Shown: positions 54,870 to 63,662 of the stretch, piece after piece
Layout of the letters: each line of letters starts with the position of its first letter
Position numbering within the stretch: the stretch's first letter is position 1
Assembly: GCA_024643545.1 (NCBI GenBank)
Contig: JAHEMR010000005.1
Coordinates: forward strand, 299,025-363,024
DNA length: 64,000 nucleotides
Direction: 5' to 3'
DNA from: Crocinitomicaceae bacterium
GTDB lineage: Bacteria > Bacteroidota > Bacteroidia > Flavobacteriales_D > Crocinitomicaceae
Notes under the pieces: model-generated
Seen by the model: the letters and a program-made list of their open reading frames with translations, nothing else
Told to the model about the DNA's origin: nothing
The model's database searches: none
Made by a program: the position numbers and the translations under genes

Positions 54870-56444
54870 TTAGAATTTGTCAGCGACTTCTTTCGCAACT
54901 TTCGTTAAAACAGCTTCGATTTCATCTGTATATTTTCCAGCTTTCAAAGCAACAAGCGTGTCTGCATGTTTCGCTTCTAAAACGGTTAAATAGTCTTTCT
55001 CGAAGTTCTTAACTTGGTTGATTGGAACATTTTGAATTAATCCTTTCACACCAACGTAAATAATCGCGATTTGTTTTTCAACTGGGTATGGATCTCCTTC
55101 TTTTTGTTTCAAGATTTCCACGTTGCGGGCTCCTTTGTCCAATACATTTTTCGTTGCTGTATCTAAGTCAGAACCAAATTTCGCAAACGCTTCTAACTCG
55201 CGGTATTGCGCTTGATCTAATTTTAATGTTCCAGCTACTTTCTTCATTGATTTAATCTGAGCAGATCCACCAACACGAGATACAGAGATACCTACGTTAA
55301 TTGCTGGACGAATACCAGAGTTAAATAAGTCACCTTCCAAGAAGATTTGACCGTCTGTAATGGAAATTACGTTTGTAGGAATGTATGCTGAAACGTCACC
55401 TGCTTGTGTTTCAATGATTGGAAGTGCAGTTAAAGATCCACCACCTTTCACTTTATCTTTCAATGAAGCTGGAAGGTCGTTCATTTGCTTCGCGATGTTG
55501 TCATCAGCAATCACTTTTGCCGCACGCTCTAACAAACGAGAGTGAAGGTAGAATACATCACCTGGGTATGCCTCGCGTCCTGGTGGACGACGTAATAACA
55601 ACGATACCTCACGGTAAGCAACCGCTTGTTTTGATAAATCATCATAAACAATTAATGCTGGTTTACCTAAATCTCTAAAATATTCTCCCACAGCTGCTCC
55701 AGTCATTGGTGCGTAAAACTGCATTGGAGCAGGATCAGATGCATTGGAAGCAACAACAGTTGTATAAGCCATTGCTCCGGCGTCTTCTAATTTTTTAACG
55801 ATACCTGCTACCGTTGAACCTTTTTGTCCAATGGCAACATAAATACAATATACAGGCTCTCCACGATCGTAAAACTCACGTTGGTTAATGATGGTATCAA
55901 TCGCAACAGTTGTTTTTCCTGTTTGACGATCACCAATAATCAACTCACGTTGTCCACGTCCGATTGGAATCATCGCATCAACTGCCTTGATACCCGTTTG
56001 AAGAGGTTCAGTTACTGGCTGACGAAAGATAACTCCTGGCGCTTTGCGTTCAATTGGCATTTCGAATAACTCTCCAGCAATTGGTCCTTTACCATCGATT
56101 GGTTGTCCTAATGTGTCGATAACACGACCAACAACTCCGTCACCAACTTTTACAGAAGCGATTTTACCTAATCGACGAACCGTGTCACCTTCTTTTACAC
56201 TAGAAGATCTACCTAAAAGTACAGCTCCTACGTTGTCTTCTTCCAAGTTCAATGCAATTCCTTGCATTCCACCTGCGAATTCAATTAATTCACCATATTG
56301 AACACCATTCATCCCGTAGATACGAGCAATACCATCTCCTACTTGAAGAACGGTACCTACTTCTTGTAATTCTGCTTCAGAGCGAAATCCAGAAAGTTGC
56401 TCTCTTAAAATTGCGGAAACTTCTGCTGGTTTGATATCTGCCAT
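54870..56444 (-). CDS. atpA: ATP synthase alpha subunit
   Basis: A 524-residue F1 alpha subunit (non-catalytic nucleotide site). Walker A G-D-R-Q-T-G-K-T is at residues 171-178, and the Arg finger lies in [10 protein letters not shown] near 374. The N-terminus [12 protein letters not shown] and the A-A-x-A-type C-terminus are normal. It lies between atpH (27 nt) and atpG (37 nt). Confidence 0.98.
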   Translation of the reverse strand: MADIKPAEVSAILREQLSGFRSEAELQEVGTVLQVGDGIARIYGMNGVQYGELIEFAGGMQGIALNLEEDNVGAVLLGRSSSVKEGDTVRRLGKIASVKVGDGVVGRVIDTLGQPIDGKGPIAGELFEMPIERKAPGVIFRQPVTEPLQTGIKAVDAMIPIGRGQRELIIGDRQTGKTTVAIDTIINQREFYDRGEPVYCIYVAIGQKGSTVAGIVKKLEDAGAMAYTTVVASNASDPAPMQFYAPMTGAAVGEYFRDLGKPALIVYDDLSKQAVAYREVSLLLRRPPGREAYPGDVFYLHSRLLERAAKVIADDNIAKQMNDLPASLKDKVKGGGSLTALPIIETQAGDVSAYIPTNVISITDGQIFLEGDLFNSGIRPAINVGISVSRVGGSAQIKSMKKVAGTLKLDQAQYRELEAFAKFGSDLDTATKNVLDKGARNVEILKQKEGDPYPVEKQIAIIYVGVKGLIQNVPINQVKNFEKDYLTVLEAKHADTLVALKAGKYTDEIEAVLTKVAKEVADKF

Positions 56445-56471
56445 GTTTACTTTATTTAATGTGTCGTTTGA

Positions 56472-57005
56472 CTATTTTACTAATTCTTGTTTTAATCGAT
56501 TCAATTGATTTGAAACCGATGCATCAATTTGGTGGTCACCCATACGGACAATAAATCCACCAATTAAAGATTCATCTAAATTTTCAGTGATTTCTAATGT
56601 CCCTTTTATGGACGCGCTAATTTTAGATGTAATTTGAGCCTTCGTTTGAGCATCCAATGGTTTCGCACTGATAATTGTTACTGGAACAATGCCTCTGTGT
56701 TCTTTCAATTGAGCTAAAAATGCGCTTGCAATTTCGGTGATCAATGACTCTCTTCTATTTGTTGCAACCATTTCTAAAAATGAAATGGACAATGCATCGA
56801 AATTTCCAAAGATTGATTTGATGACTTCCAGTTTTTTATCCACCTTAATCAAAGGAGAATTTAAAAACACTTGGAAATCGTGCGCTTCAGTTGCAACAGA
56901 GATAATTTGTTGCATGTTATTTTCAATAACCTCGATTTTTTGTTGATCTAAGGCTAATTCCAATAACGCTTTTGCGTAACGTCCTGCTGCTTTCGTTGAT
57001 TTCAT
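56472..57005 (-). CDS. atpH: ATP synthase delta subunit
   Basis: A 177-residue F1 delta (OSCP-like) subunit joining F1 to the peripheral stalk. It begins with A-G-R-Y-A-K-A-L-L-E-L-A and has the late signature S-L-I-G-G-F-I-V-R-M-G-D-H-Q-I-D-A-S-V. It starts 4 nt after atpF ends. Confidence 0.95.
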   Translation of the reverse strand: MKSTKAAGRYAKALLELALDQQKIEVIENNMQQIISVATEAHDFQVFLNSPLIKVDKKLEVIKSIFGNFDALSISFLEMVATNRRESLITEIASAFLAQLKEHRGIVPVTIISAKPLDAQTKAQITSKISASIKGTLEITENLDESLIGGFIVRMGDHQIDASVSNQLNRLKQELVK

Positions 57006-57009
57006 TCGA

Positions 57010-57504
57010 TTAGTTCATTTGAATATCACCAGCAAGTTTTTCTGCTAATGCTTTTTGTTTTTCATCTGATGCCAATTCACCACGAACAACTTTTTCAGCA
57101 ATTTCAACTGCCAACGTTGCAACGTGTGTTTTGATTTCGGCGATTGCTGCAGCTTTTTCACTGTTAATGTTTAATCTTGCTGATTCAACAATTTTCTGAG
57201 CTTCAACTTTTGATTTAGATTTCGCTTCTTCAATCATATGGTTAGCTGCTTCTTTTGCTTCTTTCAGAATTGAATCACGTTCAGCACGTGCTTCTTTCAA
57301 AATTTGATCATTTTCAGCTTTCAATGTTTTCATTTCAGCCTGTGTTTTCACAGCTAATTCTAATGCATCAGCAATTTTTTGCTCACGCGCATTTACAGCA
57401 TTTAAAATAGGCTTCCAAGCAAATTTCGCAAGTAAAAACAAGAGAAGGCAAAAAACAATCCCTGTCCAAAATAATAAACCTAAATCTGGTAATATTAAAT
57501 CCAT
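57010..57504 (-). CDS. atpF: ATP synthase b subunit
   Basis: A 164-residue Fo b subunit: one N-terminal membrane helix (residues 8-28, L-G-L-L-F-W-T-G-I-V-F-C-L-L-L-F), the W-K-P-I-L segment, then a long charged coiled coil forming the peripheral stalk (A-R-A-E-R-D-S-I-L-K-E-A). Only one b-type gene is present. Confidence 0.96.
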   Translation of the reverse strand: MDLILPDLGLLFWTGIVFCLLLFLLAKFAWKPILNAVNAREQKIADALELAVKTQAEMKTLKAENDQILKEARAERDSILKEAKEAANHMIEEAKSKSKVEAQKIVESARLNINSEKAAAIAEIKTHVATLAVEIAEKVVRGELASDEKQKALAEKLAGDIQMN

Positions 57505-57570
57505 TTTCTTTTAATTAAGTGTTAAATATAAAGGTAGTTGAAACCAACCGTTTCAACTACCCTTAAAGAT

Positions 57571-57810
<240 letters not shown>

Positions 57811-57817
57811 TTACTAA

Positions 57818-58927
57818 TTAATGATGCGCTTCTTCCACAGCAGCTCCAATGAACAATGCGGAAAGCATCGCAAAAAGGAACCCTTGTAAAAACGCAACTA
57901 AAACTTCCAAGATCGAAATAAACAAAGCCATTGGAACAGATAATCCTGCCCAGTACGGACTTTTATTTACGAAGATGATGGAAATCAATGCTAAAACAAT
58001 AATGTGTCCGGCTGTAATGTTCGCAAACAAACGAATCATTAAGGCAAATGGTTTTGTGAAGATACCAATGATCTCAATTGGCATCATGAAGAATTTCATT
58101 GGTACTGGAACACCTGGCATCCAGAAAATGTGACCCCAATAGTTTTTGTTTCCAGAAAACAAGGTCACCAACAAGGTACAAACTGCAAGGAACAACGTCA
58201 CGGTAATGTTTCCTGTTAAATTCGCCCCTCCAGGTAAGAATGGAACCAATCCCAACATGTTATTGAACCAGATAAAGAAGAAAATTGTCAACAAATAAGG
58301 AACGTATTTTTCGTATTTGTGTTCGTTGATATTTGCCTTCGCAATGTCATCCCGAACCATAACGATGATTGGCTCGAAAAATTTAGCAAGTCCTTTTGGA
58401 GCAACAGCACCATTTTTGCGGTAGAATTTCGCCACACTGAACATAATCACCAAGACAAGTAGAGCGCCCATTAATAAGGACATCACGTTTTTGGTAATTG
58501 AAAAATCTAATGGCGTAGCATTGTGTGGATGTTCACCATCAAAATGCAATTCTCCAGCCTCGTTTAGTTTATAGATTTCTTCGTGATACATGGCATATCC
58601 AGCCGCAGGACCCACACCTTTCACATAATGTAATGTTGAACCTTGTTCTTTTCCCGCTACCTCAACTGCTTCACCATGGTAAAAATGTTTGGAGCTGAAA
58701 GTTTTTAAACCGTTATCCATTAAAATAATCGGTAAATAAATGCTTGTACCACCATGCTCTGGACCAAAAAGATGCCATTCGTGTGCATCTTTAATGTGGT
58801 GCATGATCATTTCACTAACGTTAAATTCTTTTTCCTCATTTGCGAAAGAGAATCCAGACATTCCTACGAAGGCAAGTAAAACAGCGACTTTTCGCATGAA
58901 AAATGAAAGTTTGCTCAAATGTTGCAT
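57818..58927 (-). CDS. atpB: ATP synthase a subunit, with long periplasmic N-terminus
   Basis: A 369-residue Fo a subunit. A hydrophobic signal-like segment (residues 11-30) precedes a roughly 110-residue His-rich hydrophilic region (H-H-I-K-D-A-H-E-W-H). The canonical five-helix core starts near 145, with essential Arg299 (M-I-R-L-F-A-N-I-T-A-G-H). The N-terminal extension is usual for Bacteroidota and absent from the ~270-residue E. coli protein. First gene of atpBEFHAG; an alternative start at residue 11 (58897) is possible. Confidence 0.95.
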   Translation of the reverse strand: MQHLSKLSFFMRKVAVLLAFVGMSGFSFANEEKEFNVSEMIMHHIKDAHEWHLFGPEHGGTSIYLPIILMDNGLKTFSSKHFYHGEAVEVAGKEQGSTLHYVKGVGPAAGYAMYHEEIYKLNEAGELHFDGEHPHNATPLDFSITKNVMSLLMGALLVLVIMFSVAKFYRKNGAVAPKGLAKFFEPIIVMVRDDIAKANINEHKYEKYVPYLLTIFFFIWFNNMLGLVPFLPGGANLTGNITVTLFLAVCTLLVTLFSGNKNYWGHIFWMPGVPVPMKFFMMPIEIIGIFTKPFALMIRLFANITAGHIIVLALISIIFVNKSPYWAGLSVPMALFISILEVLVAFLQGFLFAMLSALFIGAAVEEAHH

Positions 58928-58949
58928 TAGCGATTCTTAAAATTTTTTG

Positions 58950-58979
58950 CAAAGTTAGACAAACTTTCTAAAGAAACAA
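58950..58979 (-). promoter_or_regulatory. promoter of the atp cluster
   Basis: On the minus strand: TTG (58977-58979), 19-nt spacer, TAACTTTG (58950-58957). It lies 22 nt before the atpB start. Confidence 0.5.
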
Positions 58980-58996
58980 TTTAATTTTTGAACAAA

Positions 58997-59533
58997 TCAA
59001 CGGCTATTTTTCCTCACTTTCTTGTAAAACTGGATTCCAATCATCAATAGAATGGCAACGCCAAAGAATCCAAGTGTTCCGTAGATCCAATTCAATGAAT
59101 TTTTCATGCTTACTAGAAATACGATTGCCACAAGAAGGAGTGTGGCAACTTCATTCCACAACCTAAGTTTTCCTGATGTCCAGCTAATGGTTCTCTGTTG
59201 GCATTGTTTCATCATTTTTTGACTATAAAAATGATAAATAAGTAGCAATCCAACGAAAGCTAACTTCATGTGCATCCAAGGTTGAGACAAATAATATTCA
59301 GGTTGATCCACAATCATAATTGTCCCAAAAACAACGGTCAACACCATTGCTGGTGTGGTGATGATCCACCATAGTCGTTTTTGCATAATCTCAAATTGTG
59401 CTTGAAGGATGCTTTTTTTCGGTTCGTCTTCCTCATTCGCCTCAACGAAATAGATGAATAAGCGAACCATGTAGAAGAGTCCAGCAAACCAACTGACCAT
59501 AAAGATGATGTGTAATGCTTTGATGTATAACAT
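58997..59533 (-). CDS. hemJ: protoporphyrinogen oxidase HemJ (CopD-like)
   Basis: A 178-residue protein with four membrane helices. HemJ-type features are the first helix Y-I-K-A-L-H-I-I-F-M-V-S-W-F-A-G-L-F-Y (His8) and W-M-H-M-K-L in the third, proposed heme/substrate ligands. It oxidises protoporphyrinogen IX late in heme synthesis, which fits hemA-hemC-hemD 2 kb away. The ATG is 5 nt after a TACTTTTG box, and no later Met preserves helix 1. Confidence 0.88.
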   Translation of the reverse strand: MLYIKALHIIFMVSWFAGLFYMVRLFIYFVEANEEDEPKKSILQAQFEIMQKRLWWIITTPAMVLTVVFGTIMIVDQPEYYLSQPWMHMKLAFVGLLLIYHFYSQKMMKQCQQRTISWTSGKLRLWNEVATLLLVAIVFLVSMKNSLNWIYGTLGFFGVAILLMIGIQFYKKVRKNSR

Positions 59534-59538
59534 ATGTA

Positions 59539-59546
59539 CAAAAGTA
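59539..59546 (-). promoter_or_regulatory. -7 box of hemJ
   Basis: TACTTTTG on the minus strand, 5 nt before the hemJ ATG; a candidate leaderless transcript. Confidence 0.5.
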
Positions 59547-59568
59547 ATGGATTCACTCGGATTCGGGG

Positions 59569-59584
59569 TATATTTGTATTTTCG
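59569..59584 (+). promoter_or_regulatory. tandem -7 boxes before the 59.6 kb gene
   Basis: TATATTTG (59569-59576) directly followed by TATTTTCG (59577-59584); either could serve the gene starting at 59620. Confidence 0.4.
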
Positions 59585-59619
59585 ATGTTGAATTTTTAGT
59601 TGCTCAATATAAAATAAAG

Positions 59620-60432
59620 ATGAAACAGGTTTTAGTGACTTTGGTTTTCTTTTTTACTGTTTTACAATCCTTTTCACAGGAAAAGCTATTGTCTTTAGAT
59701 GGAACCTTTCAGGATAAAAATTTGGTCGTTTATAATCCGCCTCAATCTGATGGCTTTGGATTTTGTGTGACAAAAGTTTTGGTAAACGGAGAAATTCTTC
59801 CTGCGGCCATTCAATCCGCACATTTTGAGATTAATTTCCAATTGTTTCAGTTAAAAAAGGGGGAAAACGTTTTTGTGGTGTTGGAACATGCTTCGGGATG
59901 TGAACCGCGCTTTATGAATCCAGAAATTTTACTGCCCAAAAGCACGTTTAGATGCACGTCAATCAGCGCTGATAGAACAGGTGTGATAAAATGGACTACT
60001 GCCGATGAAGCGGGTTCGTTGGATTTTATCATTGAACAATACCGTTGGAATCGTTGGGTGGAAGCCGGTCAGGTGAAGGGAAAGGGAACGAAACAAGCAA
60101 ACGCGTATTATTTTCAAATTACACCGCATTCTGGGAAAAATCAAATCCGTGTTTCGCAGATAGACAACACGGGTGAAAAAAGAAGTTCACAGTCCGTTTT
60201 TTTTAATTCGGGTCTTTCTTCCTTGAAAATGTCCCCTGCGAAAGTCCGGGATAATTTGTATTTTAAGGTTGGAGGAAAAGAAGCGAAAACAAAATTTGAA
60301 GTATATGATGCTTATGGGAATTTATTAAAAGTTGGATTTTCAACAATGGTTGATTGCCGCAATCTAGTAAGTGGCGTCTATTTTATCAACTTTGACAATC
60401 AAACTGAAAAATTCATAAAAATCGCTGAATAA
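59620..60432 (+). CDS. secreted protein with type IX-like C-terminal domain
   Basis: A 270-residue protein with a signal peptide (ending F-S-Q, residue 20). No family recognised for the body; it has two beta-rich modules. The C-terminus (about 200-270: F-E-V-Y-D-A-Y-G-N-L-L, C-R-N-L-V-S-G-V-Y-F-I-N-F, K-F-I-K-I) resembles a short type A sorting domain, but the usual Y-P-N-P start is absent. It overlaps mce by TAATG, so an envelope protein and a cytosolic epimerase are translated together. Confidence 0.7.
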   Translation: MKQVLVTLVFFFTVLQSFSQEKLLSLDGTFQDKNLVVYNPPQSDGFGFCVTKVLVNGEILPAAIQSAHFEINFQLFQLKKGENVFVVLEHASGCEPRFMNPEILLPKSTFRCTSISADRTGVIKWTTADEAGSLDFIIEQYRWNRWVEAGQVKGKGTKQANAYYFQITPHSGKNQIRVSQIDNTGEKRSSQSVFFNSGLSSLKMSPAKVRDNLYFKVGGKEAKTKFEVYDAYGNLLKVGFSTMVDCRNLVSGVYFINFDNQTEKFIKIAE

Positions 60433-60836
60433 TGAAACGTATTGAACACCTAGGAATTGCTGTGAAGAATTTAGAAGAAGCGATTCCAATGTATGAAGCA
60501 CTTTTAAACACACCTTGTTATAAACGAGAAGGAGTGGCGTCGGAAGGTGTTATGACCGCTTTTTTTCAAATCGGCGAATCGAAAATTGAATTATTAGAGG
60601 CAACCAATGAAGCTTCTCCAATTGCGAAGTTTTTAGACAAAAATGGACCTGGTTTTCACCACGTTGCATTCGAAGTCGAAAACATTGAATCAGAAATTTC
60701 ACGCCTACAATTAGCCGGATTTCAACTCATTCATGAAGTAGCGAAAGACGGAGCGGACAATAAACGAATTGCCTTTTTACACCCAAAATCTACCGGTTCA
60801 TTACTGGTGGAAATTTGTCAAGAAAAAAGTGCGTAA
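60432..60836 (+). CDS. mce: methylmalonyl-CoA epimerase
   Basis: A 134-residue VOC-superfamily epimerase interconverting (R)- and (S)-methylmalonyl-CoA in propionate metabolism. Metal ligands are His6 (I-E-H-L-G-I-A-V), His in G-F-H-H-V-A-F and Glu in L-V-E-I. The sequence I-E-L-L-E-A ... S-P-I-A-K-F-L is diagnostic. Mutase genes are not in the window. It overlaps the convergent HAD gene by 19 nt. Confidence 0.92.
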   Translation: MKRIEHLGIAVKNLEEAIPMYEALLNTPCYKREGVASEGVMTAFFQIGESKIELLEATNEASPIAKFLDKNGPGFHHVAFEVENIESEISRLQLAGFQLIHEVAKDGADNKRIAFLHPKSTGSLLVEICQEKSA

Positions 60837-61429
60837 AATTCTGCGTCGTGTTGATAATAAAAGGTTTGCAATCCAGCTTCATGCGCACCTTCTATATGCT
60901 GCGGACTATCGTCGATAAACAGAACTTTTTCCGGCTCCACATTTAGTTGCGAACATACCCACTCGAATGTAGCCGGATGTGGCTTGCGTTGTTTGATTTC
61001 ATGTGATAGAAAAACATGTTCGAACAAAGACTCAAATGGAACTTGGCTGACTTTAGACCATTCCTTTAATACCTGAACCATATGCAGTTCATTCGTATTA
61101 CTCAATAAAGCAATTCGGCGTGTTTTTGCAAGGTCGAGAAGCAATTGCACCTTTTTTTCGGAAAAACCTAAGATCATTGCATTCCACGCATGGACCACCT
61201 CATTTGGACTCGTTCCCTTTCGGGTCTGATCAAGCAGTTTATTGATGAAATGTTGCGCGGAAATTTGACCTGTTTCAAATAAGTCGAATAGTTGATTTTG
61301 TTGAAATTGCGTATACGTTTCCTGAAAGTCTACGGTGCCTAGTTGAACAAAGGCATGTTCAGTGGCTTGATAGTCAATGTTTATCAAAACGCCCCCGAGG
61401 TCAAATAAAATAAGATCGATGTCTTTCAT
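60818..61429 (-). CDS. HAD-superfamily phosphatase
   Basis: A 203-residue HAD hydrolase with an IA-type cap. Motif I is I-L-F-D-L-G-G-V-L (second Asp replaced by Gly, as in YihX-like phosphatases), motif II L-L-S-N-T-N, motif III K-P (R-K-P-H-P), motif IV V-L-F-I-D-D-S-P. Substrate unknown, perhaps a sugar phosphate. The ATG is 4 nt after a TATCTTCG box. Its 3' end overlaps mce by 19 nt. Confidence 0.85.
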   Translation of the reverse strand: MKDIDLILFDLGGVLINIDYQATEHAFVQLGTVDFQETYTQFQQNQLFDLFETGQISAQHFINKLLDQTRKGTSPNEVVHAWNAMILGFSEKKVQLLLDLAKTRRIALLSNTNELHMVQVLKEWSKVSQVPFESLFEHVFLSHEIKQRKPHPATFEWVCSQLNVEPEKVLFIDDSPQHIEGAHEAGLQTFYYQHDAEFYALFS

Positions 61430-61433
61430 CTTA

Positions 61434-61441
61434 CGAAGATA
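61434..61441 (-). promoter_or_regulatory. -7 box of the HAD phosphatase gene
   Basis: TATCTTCG on the minus strand, 4 nt before the ATG; another candidate leaderless start. Confidence 0.45.
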
Positions 61442-61520
61442 CAGCCTTCTGTTGTTATTTGAATGGATTCTAAATAATCAAACATGACATTTCCATGACA
61501 TTACAACTTTAGTAGGCTTG

Positions 61521-61528
61521 TACTTTTG
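61521..61528 (+). promoter_or_regulatory. -7 box of the hemACD operon
   Basis: TACTTTTG, an exact match. The 5' end of the open frame (TTG 61526) lies inside it, so translation must begin downstream, at GTG 61547 or TTG 61550. Confidence 0.55.
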
Positions 61529-61549
61529 TGGTCAAAGATACTGATTGTG

Positions 61550-62779
61550 TTGAAGGACCTACATATTATCGCATTTACGCATCGAAATTTAGACGTCAAT
61601 AAAATTGGTTTATTACACATCGAGAAAGAAGACCAATTAGCGCATTTAGATCGATTAAAGAAAGCGTTGGAACTGGATGAACTTCAGTTTCTTTCCACGT
61701 GTAATCGCGTTGAAATTACGTTTGTCAAACAACACAAACTCGATGCTGATTATGTTCACCGAATCCTATCGTTGATTTATCCAAAATTGGTTCCGATTCA
61801 ATTGGAAGAATTTGTTCACCGCGCAGAAACCTATTCCGGAAATGCAGCCGTAAAACACGCACTTTCAGTAGCTTCTTCCATTGACTCCATGATTGTTGGA
61901 GAACGTGAAATCATTACTCAAGTCCGACTTGCTTTTGAACATTGCCGTGATTTAGGTTTGACAGGTGATTTTATTCGCTTATTAATGAAACAAGTCATTC
62001 AATGTGCGAAACAAGTGTATACAGAAACATCGATTTCAACGAAACCAGTTTCAGTAGTCTCTTTGGCTTACCATCACATGAAAACCATGAACATCCCATT
62101 GGATGCGCGTATTTTGATCGTAGGGGCTGGAGTGACAAATACCACGATGTGCCGCTTTTTGAAAAAACATGGATTTCGTAATTTCCACGTATTCAACCGA
62201 ACACTTGAACGAGCAGAAAAATTGTCGAATGAAATAAAAGGATCTGCTTATGCACTTTCCGAATTAGCGAATTTTGACAAAGGATTTGATGTCATCATTA
62301 CGTGTACAGCGGCAAAACACCATGTATTAACGCCAGAACTTTATGCATTTTTATTGCAAAATGAAGTCCATGAGCGCGTGATCATCGATTTAGCCATTCC
62401 TCAAGATTTAGATGCATCCATTTTAGACGCACACCCAATCAATTATTTATCCATTGAATATTTGCAGAAGATTTCTAATGAGAACTTGAAGGAGCGTTCG
62501 AAAGAAATTCTGCATGTAGAGCAAATCATCGCCGAAGCAATGGAAGCTTTCGAAAACTTGTTCAAGGAACGAAAAGTGGAAATTGCCATGAAAGATGTAC
62601 CTCAACAAGTGAAGGAAATTAAAAACATGGCTTACGAGACCGTTTTCCGTGAAGACTTAGACCAACTCGATCCCCAAGCAAAAGAATTATTAGATAAAAT
62701 CATTGGATACATGGAGAAGAAATACATCTCTGGACCAATGAAATTAGCCAAAGAAATTATACTCAAAAATGCAAACTAA
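61550..62779 (+). CDS. hemA: glutamyl-tRNA reductase
   Basis: A 409-residue HemA, first step of C5 heme synthesis: Glu-tRNA to glutamate-1-semialdehyde. Nucleophile Cys51 is in L-S-T-C-N-R-V-E. The NADPH-binding domain has I-L-I-V-G-A-G-V-T-N-T, preceded by G-E-R-E-I-I-T-Q-V-R, and a C-terminal dimerisation helix is present. No ATG is available: TTG 61550 (M-K-D-L-H-I-I-A-F) or GTG 61547 (one residue more) is likely. It overlaps hemC by 11 nt. Confidence 0.95.
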   Translation: MKDLHIIAFTHRNLDVNKIGLLHIEKEDQLAHLDRLKKALELDELQFLSTCNRVEITFVKQHKLDADYVHRILSLIYPKLVPIQLEEFVHRAETYSGNAAVKHALSVASSIDSMIVGEREIITQVRLAFEHCRDLGLTGDFIRLLMKQVIQCAKQVYTETSISTKPVSVVSLAYHHMKTMNIPLDARILIVGAGVTNTTMCRFLKKHGFRNFHVFNRTLERAEKLSNEIKGSAYALSELANFDKGFDVIITCTAAKHHVLTPELYAFLLQNEVHERVIIDLAIPQDLDASILDAHPINYLSIEYLQKISNENLKERSKEILHVEQIIAEAMEAFENLFKERKVEIAMKDVPQQVKEIKNMAYETVFREDLDQLDPQAKELLDKIIGYMEKKYISGPMKLAKEIILKNAN

Positions 62780-63662
62780 TTCAAAAATACGCATTGGTAC
62801 ACGTGGTAGTGACCTCGCTTTGTGGCAAGCTCATTTCGTACGTCGTCAGTTGGAAGAGATTGGTTGTGAAGTGAGTATTCAAATCATTGTTACGCAAGGT
62901 GACCGAATTCAAGACCTCAGTTTCGATAAATTGGAAGGAAAAGGATTCTTTACGAAGGAAATTGAACAAGCATTGTTAAACGAGGAAGTAGATTTAGCTG
63001 TACATTCTCATAAAGACCTTGAAACAACGCAACCGGAAGGATTGCACATTGCGGCAGTTTCATACCGTGAGGATGCATCAGAATTATTACTGATGAGACG
63101 CGAAGCATTTGATGCAAGTCAAGCATGGAACTTGAAAGCAAATGCGGTGATTGGAACCTCTTCTGCTCGAAGAAAAGCACAAATTCTTGCTCAGCGTCCA
63201 GATTTGGAAATCAAAGAATTACGCGGAAACGTACCAACACGCATCGACAAACTCCGTCAAGGTCAATACGATGCTATTTTATTAGCACGCGCTGGTGTTT
63301 TGCGTTTGGAACTGGATTTATCGGATTTAGAAACAATTGTTCTAGATCCAACTTCGTTTATTCCAGCTCCGGCTCAAGGTGTACTCGGCTTACAAACACG
63401 TGTTTCAGATACCATTACAACGGAAATTCTACAAAAATTACATCATTCTGATGTCGCAACACGCATAGGATTAGAGCGTTCGGTACTTCGTCAAATGGAT
63501 GGTGGCTGTCAATTGCCTCTTGGCGTTTATTGTGTTGGAGATCAAGTTTATGTTTCCTATTCACCATCTGCGAAGGAAGCTGCAGAAAATCAGGTGTACA
63601 CATATGTCACAGGACAAGAAACGGCATTGGCACAAGAAATTGTTCAGCAATTAAAAAGGTGA
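62769..63662 (+). CDS. hemC: hydroxymethylbilane synthase
   Basis: A 297-residue porphobilinogen deaminase joining four porphobilinogens. N-terminus I-R-I-G-T-R-G-S-D-L-A-L-W-Q is canonical, the catalytic Asp is in A-V-H-S-H-K-D, and the dipyrromethane cofactor Cys is C247 (D-G-G-C-Q-L-P). It starts 11 nt inside hemA, and its stop overlaps the hemD GTG (GTGA). Confidence 0.97.
   Translation: MQTNSKIRIGTRGSDLALWQAHFVRRQLEEIGCEVSIQIIVTQGDRIQDLSFDKLEGKGFFTKEIEQALLNEEVDLAVHSHKDLETTQPEGLHIAAVSYREDASELLLMRREAFDASQAWNLKANAVIGTSSARRKAQILAQRPDLEIKELRGNVPTRIDKLRQGQYDAILLARAGVLRLELDLSDLETIVLDPTSFIPAPAQGVLGLQTRVSDTITTEILQKLHHSDVATRIGLERSVLRQMDGGCQLPLGVYCVGDQVYVSYSPSAKEAAENQVYTYVTGQETALAQEIVQQLKR

Noticed and set aside
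61526-61549. Upstream TTG start for hemA
   Set aside because: It lies within the -7 promoter box, so it would not be transcribed.
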